A stretch of DNA of 64,000 bases from Xanthomonas dyei (GTDB lineage: Bacteria > Pseudomonadota > Gammaproteobacteria > Xanthomonadales > Xanthomonadaceae), in NCBI RefSeq assembly GCF_002939865.1, contig NZ_MDEE01000003.1, positions 62,001 through 126,000 on the forward strand, given 5' to 3'. Shown here one piece after another: positions 8,971 to 19,553 of the stretch (the first letter of the stretch is position 1; each line of letters begins with the position of its first letter). The notes under the pieces are model-generated. The model did no database searches. It saw only the letters and a list, made by a program, of their open reading frames with translations, and was not told the origin of the DNA. A program made the position numbers and the translations under genes.

Positions 8971-10701
8971 CTAACGCAACACGGCCTGCGCATTGCAGGC
9001 CAGCCACTTCTCGATGCCCTTGCGGTCGCGTGCGCGCAACAACTTGTCGCCATGCACGCGCAGCTCGCCCAGGTGGATGTCGCGTACCGCGCGGCGCACT
9101 TCCAGCAAGGTGGCCGGGTGCAGGCTGAATTCGGTGAGCCCCAACGCCAGCAACATCGGTACGAACCGCGGGTCGCCGGCAATCTCGCCGCACACCGCCA
9201 CCGGCTTGCCGTATGCCCGCCCGGTGGCGATCACCTGCGCAATCAGCCGCAACACCGCCGGATGCAATGGCGAATACAACTCGCCCAGCGCCTCGTTGTT
9301 GCGATCCACCGCCAGCAGGTACTGCACCAGGTCGTTGGTGCCGATCGACAGGAAGTCGATGTCGTCGATAAAGCAATCCAGCGCCAGCGCCGCAGCAGGC
9401 ACCTCGATCATCGCGCCCAGCGGAATGTGCTCGGCAATCTCGTGGCCTTCGTCGCGCAACTGCGCGGTGAGCTTTTTCAGCTGTTTGCGCACCAACTGGA
9501 TTTCTTCGCGGCCGCTGACCATCGGCACCAGAATGCGCACCGGGCCGTAGCCGGACGCGCGCAGGATCGCGCGCAACTGCGCCTGCGCCACCGCGGGGCG
9601 GGCCAGCGACAGGCGCACGCCACGCAGGCCCAGGGCCGGGTTGTCTTCGTCGCTCAAGGTCAGGCCGGTGCGGTCGGCCTTGTCGGCGCCCAGATCCAGC
9701 GTGCGAATGGTCACCGGGCGGCCGCTCATGCCCAGCACGGTGTCGCGGTAGGTGTGGAACTGCTCGTCTTCGTCGGGCAGCTCGTTACGCTGCAGGAACA
9801 GGAATTCGGTGCGGTACAGGCCCAGGCCGCTGGCGCCCAGCGCATGCGCGCGCGCGACGTCTTCCAGCGACTCGGCGTTGGCCAGCAGGGTGATATCGAC
9901 GTTGTCGCGGGTGCGCGTGGGCTTGGAGCGCAGCCGGCCGAGTTCGCGCTGCTCCTTGGCCAGCGTGCGTAAACGCTCGCGGTAGTCGCGCAGATGGTCG
10001 GGCGTGGGGTCGACGATGACCTGGCCGGAGCCGGCATCGACGATCAGCACGTCGCCATCGTCGATCCGCTGCACCGCATCGCTGACTCCCACCACCAGTG
10101 GCAGATGCAGGCTGCGCGCCAGGATCGCGCTATGCGACAGCGTACTGCCGGCGGTGGTGACGATGCCGACCACGCCTTGCGCCTGCAGCTGCGCCAGTTC
10201 GGACGGCGCCACGTTGTCGCAGACCAGGATCTCGCCGGCCACGCCCTTGAGGTCGGGCGCACGCTTGTGCAAGAACGCATGGATGCGGCCGATCACGTGA
10301 TCCAGATCGTCCATGCGGCTTCTGAGATAGGCGTCTTCCATACCATCGAACACGGCCGCCAGCCGGTCGCGCTGCACGCGCAGCGCGTAGTCGGCGCTGT
10401 AGCGGTGGGTGCGGATCAGCTCATCGAGTCCTTGCAGCAATTCCGGGTCGTCCAGCAGCAGCGCATGCAGTTCCAGAAATTCGCCGACTTCGCGCGCCAG
10501 CGCGCCATGCAGGCGGTCGCGCAGTTCCTGCATTTCGACACGTGCTGCCTCGATGGCGGTGTGCAGGCGCTGCAACTGCGTTTCCACCTGGTTGGCGGGC
10601 ACGCGTTGCTCGGCCACTTCCAGCGTGTGGCTCTGGCGTACGCGCGCGCGCCCGAGCGCATTGCCGCGCGAGGCGCCATGTCCGCGCAGGCGCAGACTCA
10701 T
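8971..10701 (-). CDS. ptsI: PTS enzyme I (phosphoenolpyruvate-protein phosphotransferase)
   Basis: Transfers phosphate from phosphoenolpyruvate to HPr in the cytoplasm. The 576-residue product is a standard-length EI without an N-terminal GAF domain, so it is not the PtsP (EI-Ntr) type. The phospho-accepting His190 lies in TLSHSAILARSL, and the C-terminal PEP-binding barrel holds the catalytic Cys in AVCGEIAGDP. The ATG at 10701 is chosen because the upstream extension to 10833 is Arg/Cys-rich and overlaps the end of ptsH. It follows ptsH by 58 bp and is the last gene of the PTS group. Confidence 0.95.
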   Translation of the reverse strand: MSLRLRGHGASRGNALGRARVRQSHTLEVAEQRVPANQVETQLQRLHTAIEAARVEMQELRDRLHGALAREVGEFLELHALLLDDPELLQGLDELIRTHRYSADYALRVQRDRLAAVFDGMEDAYLRSRMDDLDHVIGRIHAFLHKRAPDLKGVAGEILVCDNVAPSELAQLQAQGVVGIVTTAGSTLSHSAILARSLHLPLVVGVSDAVQRIDDGDVLIVDAGSGQVIVDPTPDHLRDYRERLRTLAKEQRELGRLRSKPTRTRDNVDITLLANAESLEDVARAHALGASGLGLYRTEFLFLQRNELPDEDEQFHTYRDTVLGMSGRPVTIRTLDLGADKADRTGLTLSDEDNPALGLRGVRLSLARPAVAQAQLRAILRASGYGPVRILVPMVSGREEIQLVRKQLKKLTAQLRDEGHEIAEHIPLGAMIEVPAAALALDCFIDDIDFLSIGTNDLVQYLLAVDRNNEALGELYSPLHPAVLRLIAQVIATGRAYGKPVAVCGEIAGDPRFVPMLLALGLTEFSLHPATLLEVRRAVRDIHLGELRVHGDKLLRARDRKGIEKWLACNAQAVLR

Positions 10702-10759
10702 GCGTGTGCCTGGCGCAGTGGCGCCGTGTCGGTCGCAACGGCACCGACGCGACGCATGC

Positions 10760-11029
10760 TCAGCTGTCCTCGTCGAAACGACGCTCGAACAACTCCACCA
10801 GCGCCTGCAAGGCCTGCGCTTCGTCTTCGCCATCCAGGCGCACCATCACGCTGGTGCCTTGGCCTGCGGCCAGCAACATCACGCCCATGATGCTCTTGGC
10901 GTTCACCTCGCGGCCCTTGGCCGCCAGCGTGGCGTTGCTGCGATAGGACGACAACGTCTGCACCAGCTTGGCGGTTGCCCGCGCATGCAGTCCGAGTCGG
11001 TTGGACACAATGAGTTCGCGTTCAAGCAT
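10760..11029 (-). CDS. ptsH: HPr phosphocarrier protein
   Basis: Small PTS phosphocarrier, 89 residues. His15 in GLHARA is the site phosphorylated by enzyme I, and Ser46 in AKSIMGV is the site used by HPr kinase. Both are intact, which fits hprK being nearby (12767-13717). The start overlaps the end of the EIIA gene by eight bases, so the two are probably co-translated. Confidence 0.96.
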   Translation of the reverse strand: MLERELIVSNRLGLHARATAKLVQTLSSYRSNATLAAKGREVNAKSIMGVMLLAAGQGTSVMVRLDGEDEAQALQALVELFERRFDEDS

Positions 11030-11414
11030 CGTCGATGATCGCTCCGTTGCGGGTACCGGCCGCCGCGGTGGCGGGCAGCTCCTGCAAACCTTGTTCGGGG
11101 TAATTCATCACCCGCAGCAGCATCGGCAGGCTGAGCGCGGACACCCGGCGAACCGGCGTGCCCAGCGTGGCCAACCGGCTGGCGAGATTGCTGGGGCTTG
11201 CGCCATACAGGTCGGTCATGACCAGCACGCCGTCGCCGCTGTCGACCCGACGCATCGCCGCCGAGGCCTGGGGCAACAACGCGCCCAGGTCTGCATCGAA
11301 CGGCACATCGAATGCTTCGGTCTTCAGCGGCAAATGCCGCAACAGCCCCGTCGCCACGTTCAACAACGCTGCGCCGATGCCGGGATGAGTAATGAGGAGA
11401 ATGCCACAGGCCAT
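11022..11414 (-). CDS. PTS EIIA component, mannose family
   Basis: Single-domain EIIA of the mannose class, 130 residues, with the phosphorylatable His10 in LLITHPGIG and the VMTDLYGASPSN motif typical of the fold. No EIIB, EIIC or EIID partner is encoded here, so the role is more likely regulatory than sugar transport. In many proteobacteria this gene sits beside ptsH and ptsI, as here. It overlaps ptsH by eight bases; upstream, a 483-bp gap separates it from rapZ. Confidence 0.88.
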   Translation of the reverse strand: MACGILLITHPGIGAALLNVATGLLRHLPLKTEAFDVPFDADLGALLPQASAAMRRVDSGDGVLVMTDLYGASPSNLASRLATLGTPVRRVSALSLPMLLRVMNYPEQGLQELPATAAAGTRNGAIIDDA

Positions 11415-11897
11415 GCCGAAACGTTAACAGGTCAGCGTGACCGCGCGATAGCGTTTACCCGCACCGATGCGTTGCGAACTGAATAGCCGTTTAAAACCAC
11501 AGCAACAGAGCGCGTACGCGGCGCGCAACCAGCGCGTTGCAGCGGGTATGACCAATGATCCGTGACACGCATCAGATCGCTGCCGAACACAGTTCAAGCG
11601 AACGCTGCAGTTCGCATTCTGCGGAGCAGTGCACGTCCAGATGCAGGAGAGGTCTGCTGGTTCTTCAACACGCACGCGCATGTCGAAGCACCTGCAATCC
11701 GCGCCGCTGCATCAAGACTAGGGAAGCTGCAACGACGCGCGCCAGACACATCCAGTCCTGCGGTCAACGCCAACCAGACGCAGCTGCCCCGCACCTCGAC
11801 GAACGCACCACCCACTTCAGCGAAGCGATACACGTCACAGCACGCAGGGCTGCGCGTTGACGAATCCCGAATTGCCAATCCCCACTCCCAGCTCCAA
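11415..11897. other. Intergenic region between rapZ and EIIA
   Basis: A 483-bp gap inside an otherwise compact gene group. No convincing gene is present. At the rapZ edge (about 11863-11897) lies a stretch of GAATCCCGAATT / AATCCCCACTCCC type that recurs near 46305-46463 and 59649-59765. The promoter for the EIIA-ptsH-ptsI group probably lies here. Confidence 0.4.
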
Positions 11898-12770
11898 TCA
11901 GTCCTGCTCGCGATGAAACGTCGCCACCTCCGGCCAGCCCTGTTCGCGCGCATGCCGCGCCATGCGTTCGGCCATGTACACCGAGCGATGCTTGCCGCCG
12001 GTGCAGCCGAAGGCGATGGTCACGTAGCTGCGGGTGTCGTTGCGCAGCCGCGGCAGCCAGGTGTCGAGCAGGTCCACGATCTGCGCGCTGTAGCGCTGCA
12101 CGTCCGCCTCGTTGTCCAGATAGTTGCGTACGCCGGCATCGCGGCCGGTGAGCGGGCGCAGCTCCGGGTCCCAGTGCGGGTTGGGCAGCACGCGCGCATC
12201 GAACACGAAGTCGGCTTCGGCCGGCACGCCGCGCTTGTAGGCGAACGATTCGAACAGCAGCGACAGGCGGTCGTTGGAGCCGAGCGCAAACTCGGTGACC
12301 ACGCGGCGACGCAACTGATGCACGTTGAGCGTGCTGGTATCGATGATGGCGTCGGCCTGTGCGCGTAGCGGTTCGGTCAACTGCCGCTCGCGGGTGATCG
12401 CCTCCGGCAACGCCAGGCCGAGATGGCTCAGCGGATGACGGCGGCGGGTGTCGGCATAGCGTTTGATCAGCGCTTCATCGCTGGCTTCGAAAAACAGCAG
12501 GCGTGCCTCGATGCCGTATTCCTGCGCGGCCTGGCGCCATTGCGCCAGCTGGGTCAGGTCGCTGCGGCTGCGCACGTCGATGCCGACCGCCAGCCGCTGG
12601 TCGCCGATCGGGTTGCCGCGCAGGCGGCTCTTGACGAAGTCCGGCAGCAGCTCCACCGGCAGATTGTCCGAGCAGTAGTAGTCCAGGTCTTCGAAGGTCT
12701 TCAATGCGACCGATTTGCCCGAGCCGGACAGCCCGCTCACGATCATCAACGTGGAGGGCGCGGTACTCAT
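11898..12770 (-). CDS. rapZ: RNase adapter protein RapZ
   Basis: Nucleotide-binding protein of the RapZ/YvcJ family, 290 residues. Walker A is GLSGSGKS at residues 13-20, and the conserved C-terminal [15 protein letters not shown] region is present. In E. coli RapZ binds small RNAs GlmY/GlmZ and guides RNase E to control glucosamine-6-phosphate synthase; whether those RNAs exist in this organism is not shown here. The ATG overlaps the hprK stop by four bases, tying it to the PTS-Ntr genes as in many proteobacteria. Confidence 0.94.
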   Translation of the reverse strand: MSTAPSTLMIVSGLSGSGKSVALKTFEDLDYYCSDNLPVELLPDFVKSRLRGNPIGDQRLAVGIDVRSRSDLTQLAQWRQAAQEYGIEARLLFFEASDEALIKRYADTRRRHPLSHLGLALPEAITRERQLTEPLRAQADAIIDTSTLNVHQLRRRVVTEFALGSNDRLSLLFESFAYKRGVPAEADFVFDARVLPNPHWDPELRPLTGRDAGVRNYLDNEADVQRYSAQIVDLLDTWLPRLRNDTRSYVTIAFGCTGGKHRSVYMAERMARHAREQGWPEVATFHREQD

Positions 12771-13717
12771 GGCGTGCGTCGCTCCAGCAGGTTGCTGTGG
12801 CGGGCGATGAACATCGCCGCCGGGTCGATGCCCTTGGTGCGCAGGATATGCAGCCGGGTGGCGGCCTCTGTCAGCACGGCCAGGTTGCGGCCCGGCATCA
12901 CCGGCAGGGTAATCAGCGGCACATCCAGATCCAGCACGTGGCGGCTGCCGGAATCGCCGGTCAGGCGCTCGTAGCCGGACGGCGTGGGCTCGGTCATCGG
13001 CCGGGTCAGGTGCACGATCAGGCGCAGATACTTGTTTTTCTTCACCGCGGTGTCGCCGAACATGTCGCGCACGTTCAACACGCCCAAGCCGCGCACTTCC
13101 AGCAGGTCCTGCAGCAGTTCGGGGCAGGTGCCGTCCAGCACGTCGGGGGCGATCTGGGTGAATTCCGGCGCGTCATCGGCCACCAGGCGGTGACCACGGC
13201 TGAGCAGTTCCAGCGCCAGCTCGCTCTTGCCCGAGCCGGCTTCGCCGGTGATCAGCACGCCGATCGAATAGATCTCCATGAACACGCCATGCAGCGTGAC
13301 CCGCGGCGCCAGCGTGCGCGCCAGGTGGTAGGAAAGGTGGTTGAGCAGCTCATGGCCACGCTTGGGCGAAATCCACAGCGGGGTATTGGATTCGTCGGCC
13401 GCCGCACGCAGATCTTCCGGGCACGACTGGTTCTTGCTGATCGCCAGTGCCAGCGGCTGCACCTGGATGATCTTTTCGATGGTCTCCCAGCGCTGCCGCG
13501 CGTCCAGCGAATCCAGCCAGGCCAGCTCTTCGGTGCCCAGGATCTGCACCTTGTTGGGATAGATCACATTGAGATAGCCAGCCAGCGACGGGCGGCGGGC
13601 GTTGTTGCTGCCTGCCTGGATCTCGCGGTGCTCGCCTTTCTGCCCGGCGACCCAGCGCAGCGCCAGCTTGTCGCGTTGCTGGTCGAATAATTCGCGTGCG
13701 GTGATGCTGGTATTCAT
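12767..13717 (-). CDS. hprK: HPr kinase/phosphorylase
   Basis: Bifunctional enzyme that phosphorylates and dephosphorylates HPr at Ser46, 316 residues. Walker A is GEAGSGKS at 158-165. The family signature follows around residues 200-225 ([16 protein letters not shown]), and the conserved His143 precedes the P-loop. It overlaps ptsN upstream and rapZ downstream by four bases each, so the three form a translationally coupled unit. Its partner ptsH, with an intact Ser46, is encoded about 1.7 kb downstream on the same strand. Confidence 0.95.
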   Translation of the reverse strand: MNTSITARELFDQQRDKLALRWVAGQKGEHREIQAGSNNARRPSLAGYLNVIYPNKVQILGTEELAWLDSLDARQRWETIEKIIQVQPLALAISKNQSCPEDLRAAADESNTPLWISPKRGHELLNHLSYHLARTLAPRVTLHGVFMEIYSIGVLITGEAGSGKSELALELLSRGHRLVADDAPEFTQIAPDVLDGTCPELLQDLLEVRGLGVLNVRDMFGDTAVKKNKYLRLIVHLTRPMTEPTPSGYERLTGDSGSRHVLDLDVPLITLPVMPGRNLAVLTEAATRLHILRTKGIDPAAMFIARHSNLLERRTP

Positions 13718-14172
13718 GCCGCGCTGGCCTGTGGTGGAGGCGCATCGGTGAGCAGGGCCATCAGCGCGTCGGCATCGGGCGCGGCGCGCAGCTGCTGACG
13801 GAACTGCGCGTCGGAGAAGCGCTCGGCCAGTTCCGACAACAGCATCAGGTGTTGGTGGGTGTAGTGCGCAGGTACCGCCATGGCGAACACCAGGTCCACC
13901 GGCTCATCGCTGCCGAACGCAACCGGCGCATCCAGCCGCAGCAGCGCGCCGCGCGGTTCGGTCAGATTGGGGCAGCGTCCATGCGGAATGGCGATGCCAT
14001 GGCCGATGGCGGTACTGCCCAGTGCCTCGCGCTCGCACAGGTTGGCGTAGAGCTCGTCGGCACCGGCCTGTCGGCAGGACAGCAACTCGGCGGCGGTGTG
14101 CAGGACGGTGTCGCGATCGGCGGCCGGCGACACCACGGTGCGCACGGCCGCCATCAGATCGGTTAAAGGCAT
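13714..14172 (-). CDS. ptsN: Nitrogen-regulatory PTS EIIA (EIIA-Ntr)
   Basis: Regulatory EIIA of the fructose/mannitol fold, 152 residues. His64 in IAIPHGR is the phosphorylation site, and the [15 protein letters not shown] block is typical. PtsN proteins regulate potassium uptake, nitrogen and stress responses rather than sugar import. It sits between hpf and hprK in the conserved rpoN-hpf-ptsN order, 21 bp from hpf. Confidence 0.94.
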   Translation of the reverse strand: MPLTDLMAAVRTVVSPAADRDTVLHTAAELLSCRQAGADELYANLCEREALGSTAIGHGIAIPHGRCPNLTEPRGALLRLDAPVAFGSDEPVDLVFAMAVPAHYTHQHLMLLSELAERFSDAQFRQQLRAAPDADALMALLTDAPPPQASAA

Positions 14173-14193
14173 GAGGGCATCAAGCGGGAAGCG

Positions 14194-14511
14194 TCATGCG
14201 GGATTGTCGCGCACCTCGCGTGCGTGGTGGTTACATTTCTTTTCTTTGTGCTTGAGCACCAGGCGGTCGAGCTTGTCGACCAGCAGGTCGATGGCTGCAT
14301 ACATGGTGGAACCGCTGGCATCTGCGTGCAGGGTGCGACCGGGAAGGTTGACGGTGGCGACCACGTGGTGGTCCGGCTTGCGAACGGCCAGCTGCGTTCG
14401 GACTTCGCAGTGCTGGTCGAAATGGCGCTGCAGTCGCTGCAGCTTGCTTGCCACGTAGTCCCGCAGGGCGGGGGTTACTTCAAGCTGGTGGCCATACGTC
14501 TCGATGCGCAT
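14194..14511 (-). CDS. hpf: Ribosome hibernation promoting factor
   Basis: Short HPF/YfiA-type protein, 105 residues, which binds the 30S subunit and promotes inactive 100S dimers in stationary phase. The N-terminus MRIETYGHQLEVT and the DLLVDKLDRLVLKHK helix are typical. The ATG at 14511 is used; a longer frame from 14565 adds a non-conserved leader. It is immediately downstream of rpoN (87 bp), as in most proteobacteria. Confidence 0.92.
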   Translation of the reverse strand: MRIETYGHQLEVTPALRDYVASKLQRLQRHFDQHCEVRTQLAVRKPDHHVVATVNLPGRTLHADASGSTMYAAIDLLVDKLDRLVLKHKEKKCNHHAREVRDNPA

Positions 14512-14598
14512 CGGATACCTCCATTGGTCGGTGGGCCAATGAACCTTTCCGGTGATCCGACTCACCCGGCGCAGGCCGGCGTTGCGGTGGTTGCAACG

Positions 14599-16038
14599 TC
14601 AGGCGATGCGTACGCGTTCGTGGGAGGCGGAAATGTTCATGGCCTCACGATACTTCGCAACGGTGCGCCGCGCCACTGGTACGCCGGAAGTCTTCAACAG
14701 ATCTGCCAACTTGGCGTCCGACAAGGGTTTGCGCGGGTTTTCTGCGTCGATCAGGCGCCGGATCATGGCCTGGATGGCGGTGCTGGACGCTTCGCCGCCG
14801 CTGTCGGTGTCGATGCCGGAGGCAAAGAACGAGCGCAGCGCGATGGTGCCGCGCGGGGTGCGCACGTATTTGCGGGCAATGGCGCGGGAAATGGTGGATT
14901 CGTGCAGGCCGAGCTCGCCTGCGATCTCGCGCAGGGTCAGCGGGCGCAGCGCCTGCGCGCCGAATTCCAGAAACCCGGCCTGGTGCTGCAACAGGCAGCG
15001 CACCACCCGCAGCAGGGTTTCGCCGCGGGCTTCCAGGCTCTTGAGCAGCCAGCGCGCCTCCTGCAATTGCCCACGCAGGTAGCCGGCGTCGGATTCGCCG
15101 CAGCTGCGGATCAGGTTCTCGTAGCCGCGATGGATGGTGACCTTGGGCTGCGAGCGGCCGGCCAGCGACGCGCGCCAGACGCCGCGCTGGCGCCAGATCA
15201 CGCAGTCGGGCACCACGTAGGTGTCTTGTGACAGGTCGCCGATCTGCTTGCCCGGGCGCGGGTCCAACGAACGCACTAGCTGCACGGCCTGTTCGACATC
15301 GGCGGCCGAGCGCTTGAGTTCGTGCGCCAGGCCGGGCACACCGGCACGCGGCAGCCGTTCCAGCGGGCCGGCGACGATCTGCAGCGCCAGCTCGCGCCCG
15401 GGGATGGCCGGGTCGAGCACCGCCAGCTGCAAGGTCAGGCACTCGCCCAGCGTACGCGCACCCACGCCGACCGGGTCGAAACGCTGGATCTGATGCAGCA
15501 CGGTCAGTACTTCCGCCTCGTCCACCGCAGCGCCCAGCGCCAGTGTTTCGAGAATGGCCGACAGCGGCTCGCGCAGATAACCGTCTTCGTCCAGCGCATC
15601 GATCAGCAGCGCGCCGATCTGGCGGTCGCGTGGCGACAACGGCGACAAGTGCAGTTGCCACAGCAGATGGTCGGCCAGGGTTTCCGATTCGGCCACGCGC
15701 TCGGCGGCATCGCCGGACTCGTCATCGTCGAAACTGCCACCGCTGCCCGAGCCGGTCCACTGCAATTCGTCCTGCGACCAATCGTCGTCGCGTTCGGCAG
15801 GCGCCGGTTCTTCGCGCTGGGGTTCCTCGCTGGACGAGGACGACGCGGACTCCACCGCTGTGTCGCCGGCCGCATGCGCGGCTTCGTCGGCCCATTCCAG
15901 CAGCGGGTTGGTTTCCACCGCTTCGGCGATTTCCAGTTCCAGCTCGGTGGTGGACATCTGCAATAGCTTGATCGCCTGACGCAATTGCGGCGTCATGACC
16001 AGCTGCTGTCCTAGCGATGTCTGAAGCCGGGCTTTCAT
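14599..16038 (-). CDS. rpoN: RNA polymerase sigma-54 factor
   Basis: Alternative sigma factor of 479 residues. Region I starts the protein (QQLVMTPQLRQAIKLLQMS), followed by an acidic region II (about 60-120), the core-binding domain, a helix-turn-helix and the C-terminal RpoN box ARRTVAKYRE. Sigma-54 directs transcription needing activator ATPases, for example in nitrogen control and motility. It lies 40 bp downstream of lptB, the classical arrangement. Xanthomonads often have two rpoN genes; this copy is in the standard locus. Confidence 0.96.
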   Translation of the reverse strand: MKARLQTSLGQQLVMTPQLRQAIKLLQMSTTELELEIAEAVETNPLLEWADEAAHAAGDTAVESASSSSSEEPQREEPAPAERDDDWSQDELQWTGSGSGGSFDDDESGDAAERVAESETLADHLLWQLHLSPLSPRDRQIGALLIDALDEDGYLREPLSAILETLALGAAVDEAEVLTVLHQIQRFDPVGVGARTLGECLTLQLAVLDPAIPGRELALQIVAGPLERLPRAGVPGLAHELKRSAADVEQAVQLVRSLDPRPGKQIGDLSQDTYVVPDCVIWRQRGVWRASLAGRSQPKVTIHRGYENLIRSCGESDAGYLRGQLQEARWLLKSLEARGETLLRVVRCLLQHQAGFLEFGAQALRPLTLREIAGELGLHESTISRAIARKYVRTPRGTIALRSFFASGIDTDSGGEASSTAIQAMIRRLIDAENPRKPLSDAKLADLLKTSGVPVARRTVAKYREAMNISASHERVRIA

Positions 16039-16078
16039 GCAGGCACTGACTGGAAGAATCGATGGCGCGGCGACGCGC

Positions 16079-16797
<719 letters not shown>

Positions 16798-16798
<1 letters not shown>

Positions 16799-17352
16799 TA
16801 CTTCTTCCCCTGCGGCTTGGCAGCAGGCTTGGCGGCCGGTGCCGGCGTTGCCGCGGTGGGGGCTGCATTCTTGGGCTGGATGATGGTGCGCACGCGGCTG
16901 CCGTCGCCGCCGCTCTGCATATTGCCGGTCTTGGTGTTGTAGACCATGCGCTGGCCGGCGTTGGTGCCCTTGGGCGAGTCGACCTTGTAGTTGCCGGTCA
17001 GGATGATGATCTCGTCGGCGACCTTGTATTCGATGTTGTCGGCCTGGCCGTTCATCATCGCGCCGTCGTCCATCTGCTGCTTGAGCGTGGCCTGCTTGCC
17101 GTTGAGCACCACACGGTCGGTCTGGCCGTTCTTCTGGAAGATGTCGGCGGTATCGGCGTGGATTTCCAGCGTGCCCTGGGTGATCACCACATTGCCGCTG
17201 AAACGGCACTTGCCGCTGTCGTCGAGCATGTTGCAATCGTTGGCATTGGAGTCGATCGCCATCGGCTGATTGCGGTCGCTGGTCTTGGCCATCGCCATGG
17301 CAGGCAACAGCAGCGCGGCAAACGCCAGTTTAGCGGGCAGCATTCGGTTCAT
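16798..17352 (-). CDS. lptA: LPS transport periplasmic protein LptA
   Basis: Periplasmic OstA-fold bridge protein that carries lipopolysaccharide from LptC to LptD, 184 residues. It has a signal peptide (cleavage near AMAMAK), the beta-jellyroll body with [19 protein letters not shown], and a low-complexity Ala/Pro/Lys tail from about residue 160. It is coupled to lptB by a TAATG overlap and to lptC by a 23-bp overlap. Confidence 0.93.
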
Positions 17353-17905
17353 AGCGGGTCTTGACCTGAGAAAGGAGCTTGTACTGGCGTGATTTGAGAT
17401 CGGCTTCGAAGCCGACCCCGCTTTGCATGATACCCGGCCGGCGCATGGTCACCGGAGCAGCGGTCTTGGCGAGGTTCTGCTGCGGAAACACGTCCAGACT
17501 TTCGGTGCGGAAGGTGGTGGGCGGCGTCGCGCCGGCGGTCGGGCTGTCGCCTTGGACATCGCCGCGCAAGCGCAGCTCGTCGCCCTTGGGGCTGACCCAG
17601 CCGGTCTTGGCGCGCAGCGTCCACGGCTGGTTGGCGTTGTCGGGCAGCAGGAACACCGGCGTGGTGATGTCGGAGGTCTGGTCGGCGCGGTTGCGGTGCA
17701 TTTCCGGCGCGCGCAGCGTCATCGATTCCTTGCCGCTCTGCTTGTCCAGGGCGATCAGTTCGAAGTCGCGCAGCACATAGTCGACTTTCGACTCATCCAC
17801 CGCTGCCGCGACCGGGCGGGCGCGTTGCTGCCATGCCGACCAGCCGGAGATGACTGCGGCGGCAAACAGCACCACGCCCAGGGTGGTGCGCCAGTTCACG
17901 CTCAT
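17330..17905 (-). CDS. lptC: LPS export protein LptC
   Basis: Bitopic inner-membrane protein that receives lipopolysaccharide from LptBFG and passes it to LptA, 191 residues. One N-terminal membrane segment (about 8-25) is followed by the periplasmic OstA-like domain (YVLRDFELIALDKQSGKES onward). The ATG at 17905 overlaps the kdsC stop by four bases. A longer frame to 18145 belongs to kdsC read out of frame. Confidence 0.92.
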   Translation of the reverse strand: MSVNWRTTLGVVLFAAAVISGWSAWQQRARPVAAAVDESKVDYVLRDFELIALDKQSGKESMTLRAPEMHRNRADQTSDITTPVFLLPDNANQPWTLRAKTGWVSPKGDELRLRGDVQGDSPTAGATPPTTFRTESLDVFPQQNLAKTAAPVTMRRPGIMQSGVGFEADLKSRQYKLLSQVKTRYEPNAAR

Positions 17906-18456
17906 GCGGAAAACCTTTCGATGATGCCCTGGACCTGGCCTTGCGCGGCGAGCACCACATCGCAGACCTCGCGAGCGGCGCCTTCGCCGCCACGTGCCTG
18001 GGTGTGCCACTGCACGCGCTCGGCGATCCAGGGGTGCGCGTTGGCTGGCGCCACCGGCAGGCCGACCGCCAGCAACGCCGGCAGATCGGGCAGGTCGTCG
18101 CCCATGAACAACACCTGGTCCAGCGACAGGCCGTGTTCCTGACACAGCGCCAGCACCGCCAGGCGCTTGTTCTTGACTCCGATCTGCACGTGCAGTCCCA
18201 GATCCTGGCCGCGCTTTTCCGCCGACAGGCTGGCGCGCGCAGTGATCAGCGCGACATGGATGCCGGCGTATTCGAGCTGTTTGAGGCCCTGGCCGTCGAG
18301 CACGTTGAACGCCTTGCTCTCGTTGCCGGCATGGTCGTAGTACAGGCGCCCGTCGGTCAGGGTGCCGTCGACGTCGAAACAGGCCAGGCGGATACGCGCG
18401 GCGCGTTCGATCAGCTCGGCGGGGAGGTGCTGCAAGGGAGAGTAGGGCATCGGCAC
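17902..18456 (-). CDS. kdsC: 3-deoxy-D-manno-octulosonate 8-phosphate phosphatase
   Basis: HAD-superfamily phosphatase that makes free Kdo from Kdo-8-phosphate for LPS core synthesis, 184 residues. The HAD motif DVDGTLTDG at 28-36 carries the nucleophile Asp28 and acid/base Asp30; VALITAR and VLFMGDDLPD are the other motifs. An in-frame ATG two codons downstream (MPYSPLQ) could be the true start. It follows kdsD by 42 bp and overlaps lptC. Confidence 0.95.
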   Translation of the reverse strand: MPMPYSPLQHLPAELIERAARIRLACFDVDGTLTDGRLYYDHAGNESKAFNVLDGQGLKQLEYAGIHVALITARASLSAEKRGQDLGLHVQIGVKNKRLAVLALCQEHGLSLDQVLFMGDDLPDLPALLAVGLPVAPANAHPWIAERVQWHTQARGGEGAAREVCDVVLAAQGQVQGIIERFSA

Positions 18457-18498
18457 GAATCGGTGAGAACGGGGTTCCGCAGTTGAAAACTGAACCTG

Positions 18499-19500
18499 TT
18501 AAACCACCTTGGCGCGCAACAGGTCGTGAATGTTCAATGCGCCGACCGCACGCTGCTGGGCGTCCACTACGATCAGGCCATTGATCTTGTAGTCCTCCAT
18601 CAGCCGCGCGGCCTCGGCTGCCAGCTGGTCGGCGCCGATGGTGCGCGGGTTGCGCGTCATCACCTCGGCAATGCCGGCGCTGCGCACGTCGATGTCGCTG
18701 TCCAGTGCGCGGCGCAGGTCGCCGTCGGTGAACAGGCCGATCAGGCGACCGTCGTCGTCGACCACCGCGGTCATGCCCAGGCGCTTGCGGCTCATTTCCA
18801 TCAGCGCCTGGCTCAGGCTGGCATCTTCGCGCACGCTGGGCAGGTCATCGCCGCCGTGCATGACGTCGGTGATGTGCAGCAGCAGGCGCCGGCCCAGGCT
18901 GCCGGCCGGGTGCGAGCGCGCAAAGTCGTCCGCGGTGAAACCGCGCGCATCCAGCAGCGCCACCGCCAGCGCATCGCCCATCGCCAGCGAGGCGGTGGTG
19001 CTGGAGGTCGGTGCCAGGTGCAGCGGGCAGGCCTCGGCGGAGACGCTGACATCCAGGTGCACGTCGGCGGCCAGGGCCAGACTGGAGCCGGGGCGGCCGG
19101 TCATGGCGATGATCGGGTTGCCCTGGCGCTTGAGCACCGGCAGCAACATGCGCACTTCGTCCGATTCGCCCGAATACGACAGCGCCAGCACGATATCGGC
19201 CTCGGTGATCATGCCCAGGTCGCCATGGCCGGCTTCGCCGGGATGCACGAAGAACGCCGGGGTGCCGGTGGACGCCAGGGTGGCGGCGATCTTGCGCGCG
19301 ATATGGCCGGATTTGCCCATGCCGGTGGCCACCACCCGCCCGCGCGACGCCAGCACCAGCCGGCATGCCGCGGCAAACGCGTCGCCGATGCGCGCGCCCA
19401 CGCTGGCCAGCGCCTCACGCTCGATCTCCAGCACGCGCTGCCCGCTGGCGACCAGGCTGGCGTCGCTGACGGTGGCGGTGGGCAGGTGCGAGACGGCCAT
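18499..19500 (-). CDS. kdsD: D-arabinose-5-phosphate isomerase
   Basis: Converts ribulose-5-phosphate to arabinose-5-phosphate, the first Kdo precursor, 333 residues. A SIS domain (about 40-190; TGMGKSGHIARKIAATL and LALSYSGESDEV) is followed by two CBS domains (about 205-330). It is the first gene of the long minus-strand LPS/rpoN/PTS series and diverges from the bolA-like gene across 53 bp. Confidence 0.94.
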   Translation of the reverse strand: MAVSHLPTATVSDASLVASGQRVLEIEREALASVGARIGDAFAAACRLVLASRGRVVATGMGKSGHIARKIAATLASTGTPAFFVHPGEAGHGDLGMITEADIVLALSYSGESDEVRMLLPVLKRQGNPIIAMTGRPGSSLALAADVHLDVSVSAEACPLHLAPTSSTTASLAMGDALAVALLDARGFTADDFARSHPAGSLGRRLLLHITDVMHGGDDLPSVREDASLSQALMEMSRKRLGMTAVVDDDGRLIGLFTDGDLRRALDSDIDVRSAGIAEVMTRNPRTIGADQLAAEAARLMEDYKINGLIVVDAQQRAVGALNIHDLLRAKVV

Positions 19501-19553
19501 GCGGGACTCGGGTGAAGAGTAGAATGTGCACTCATTTTATGAGGAAACGCCCT

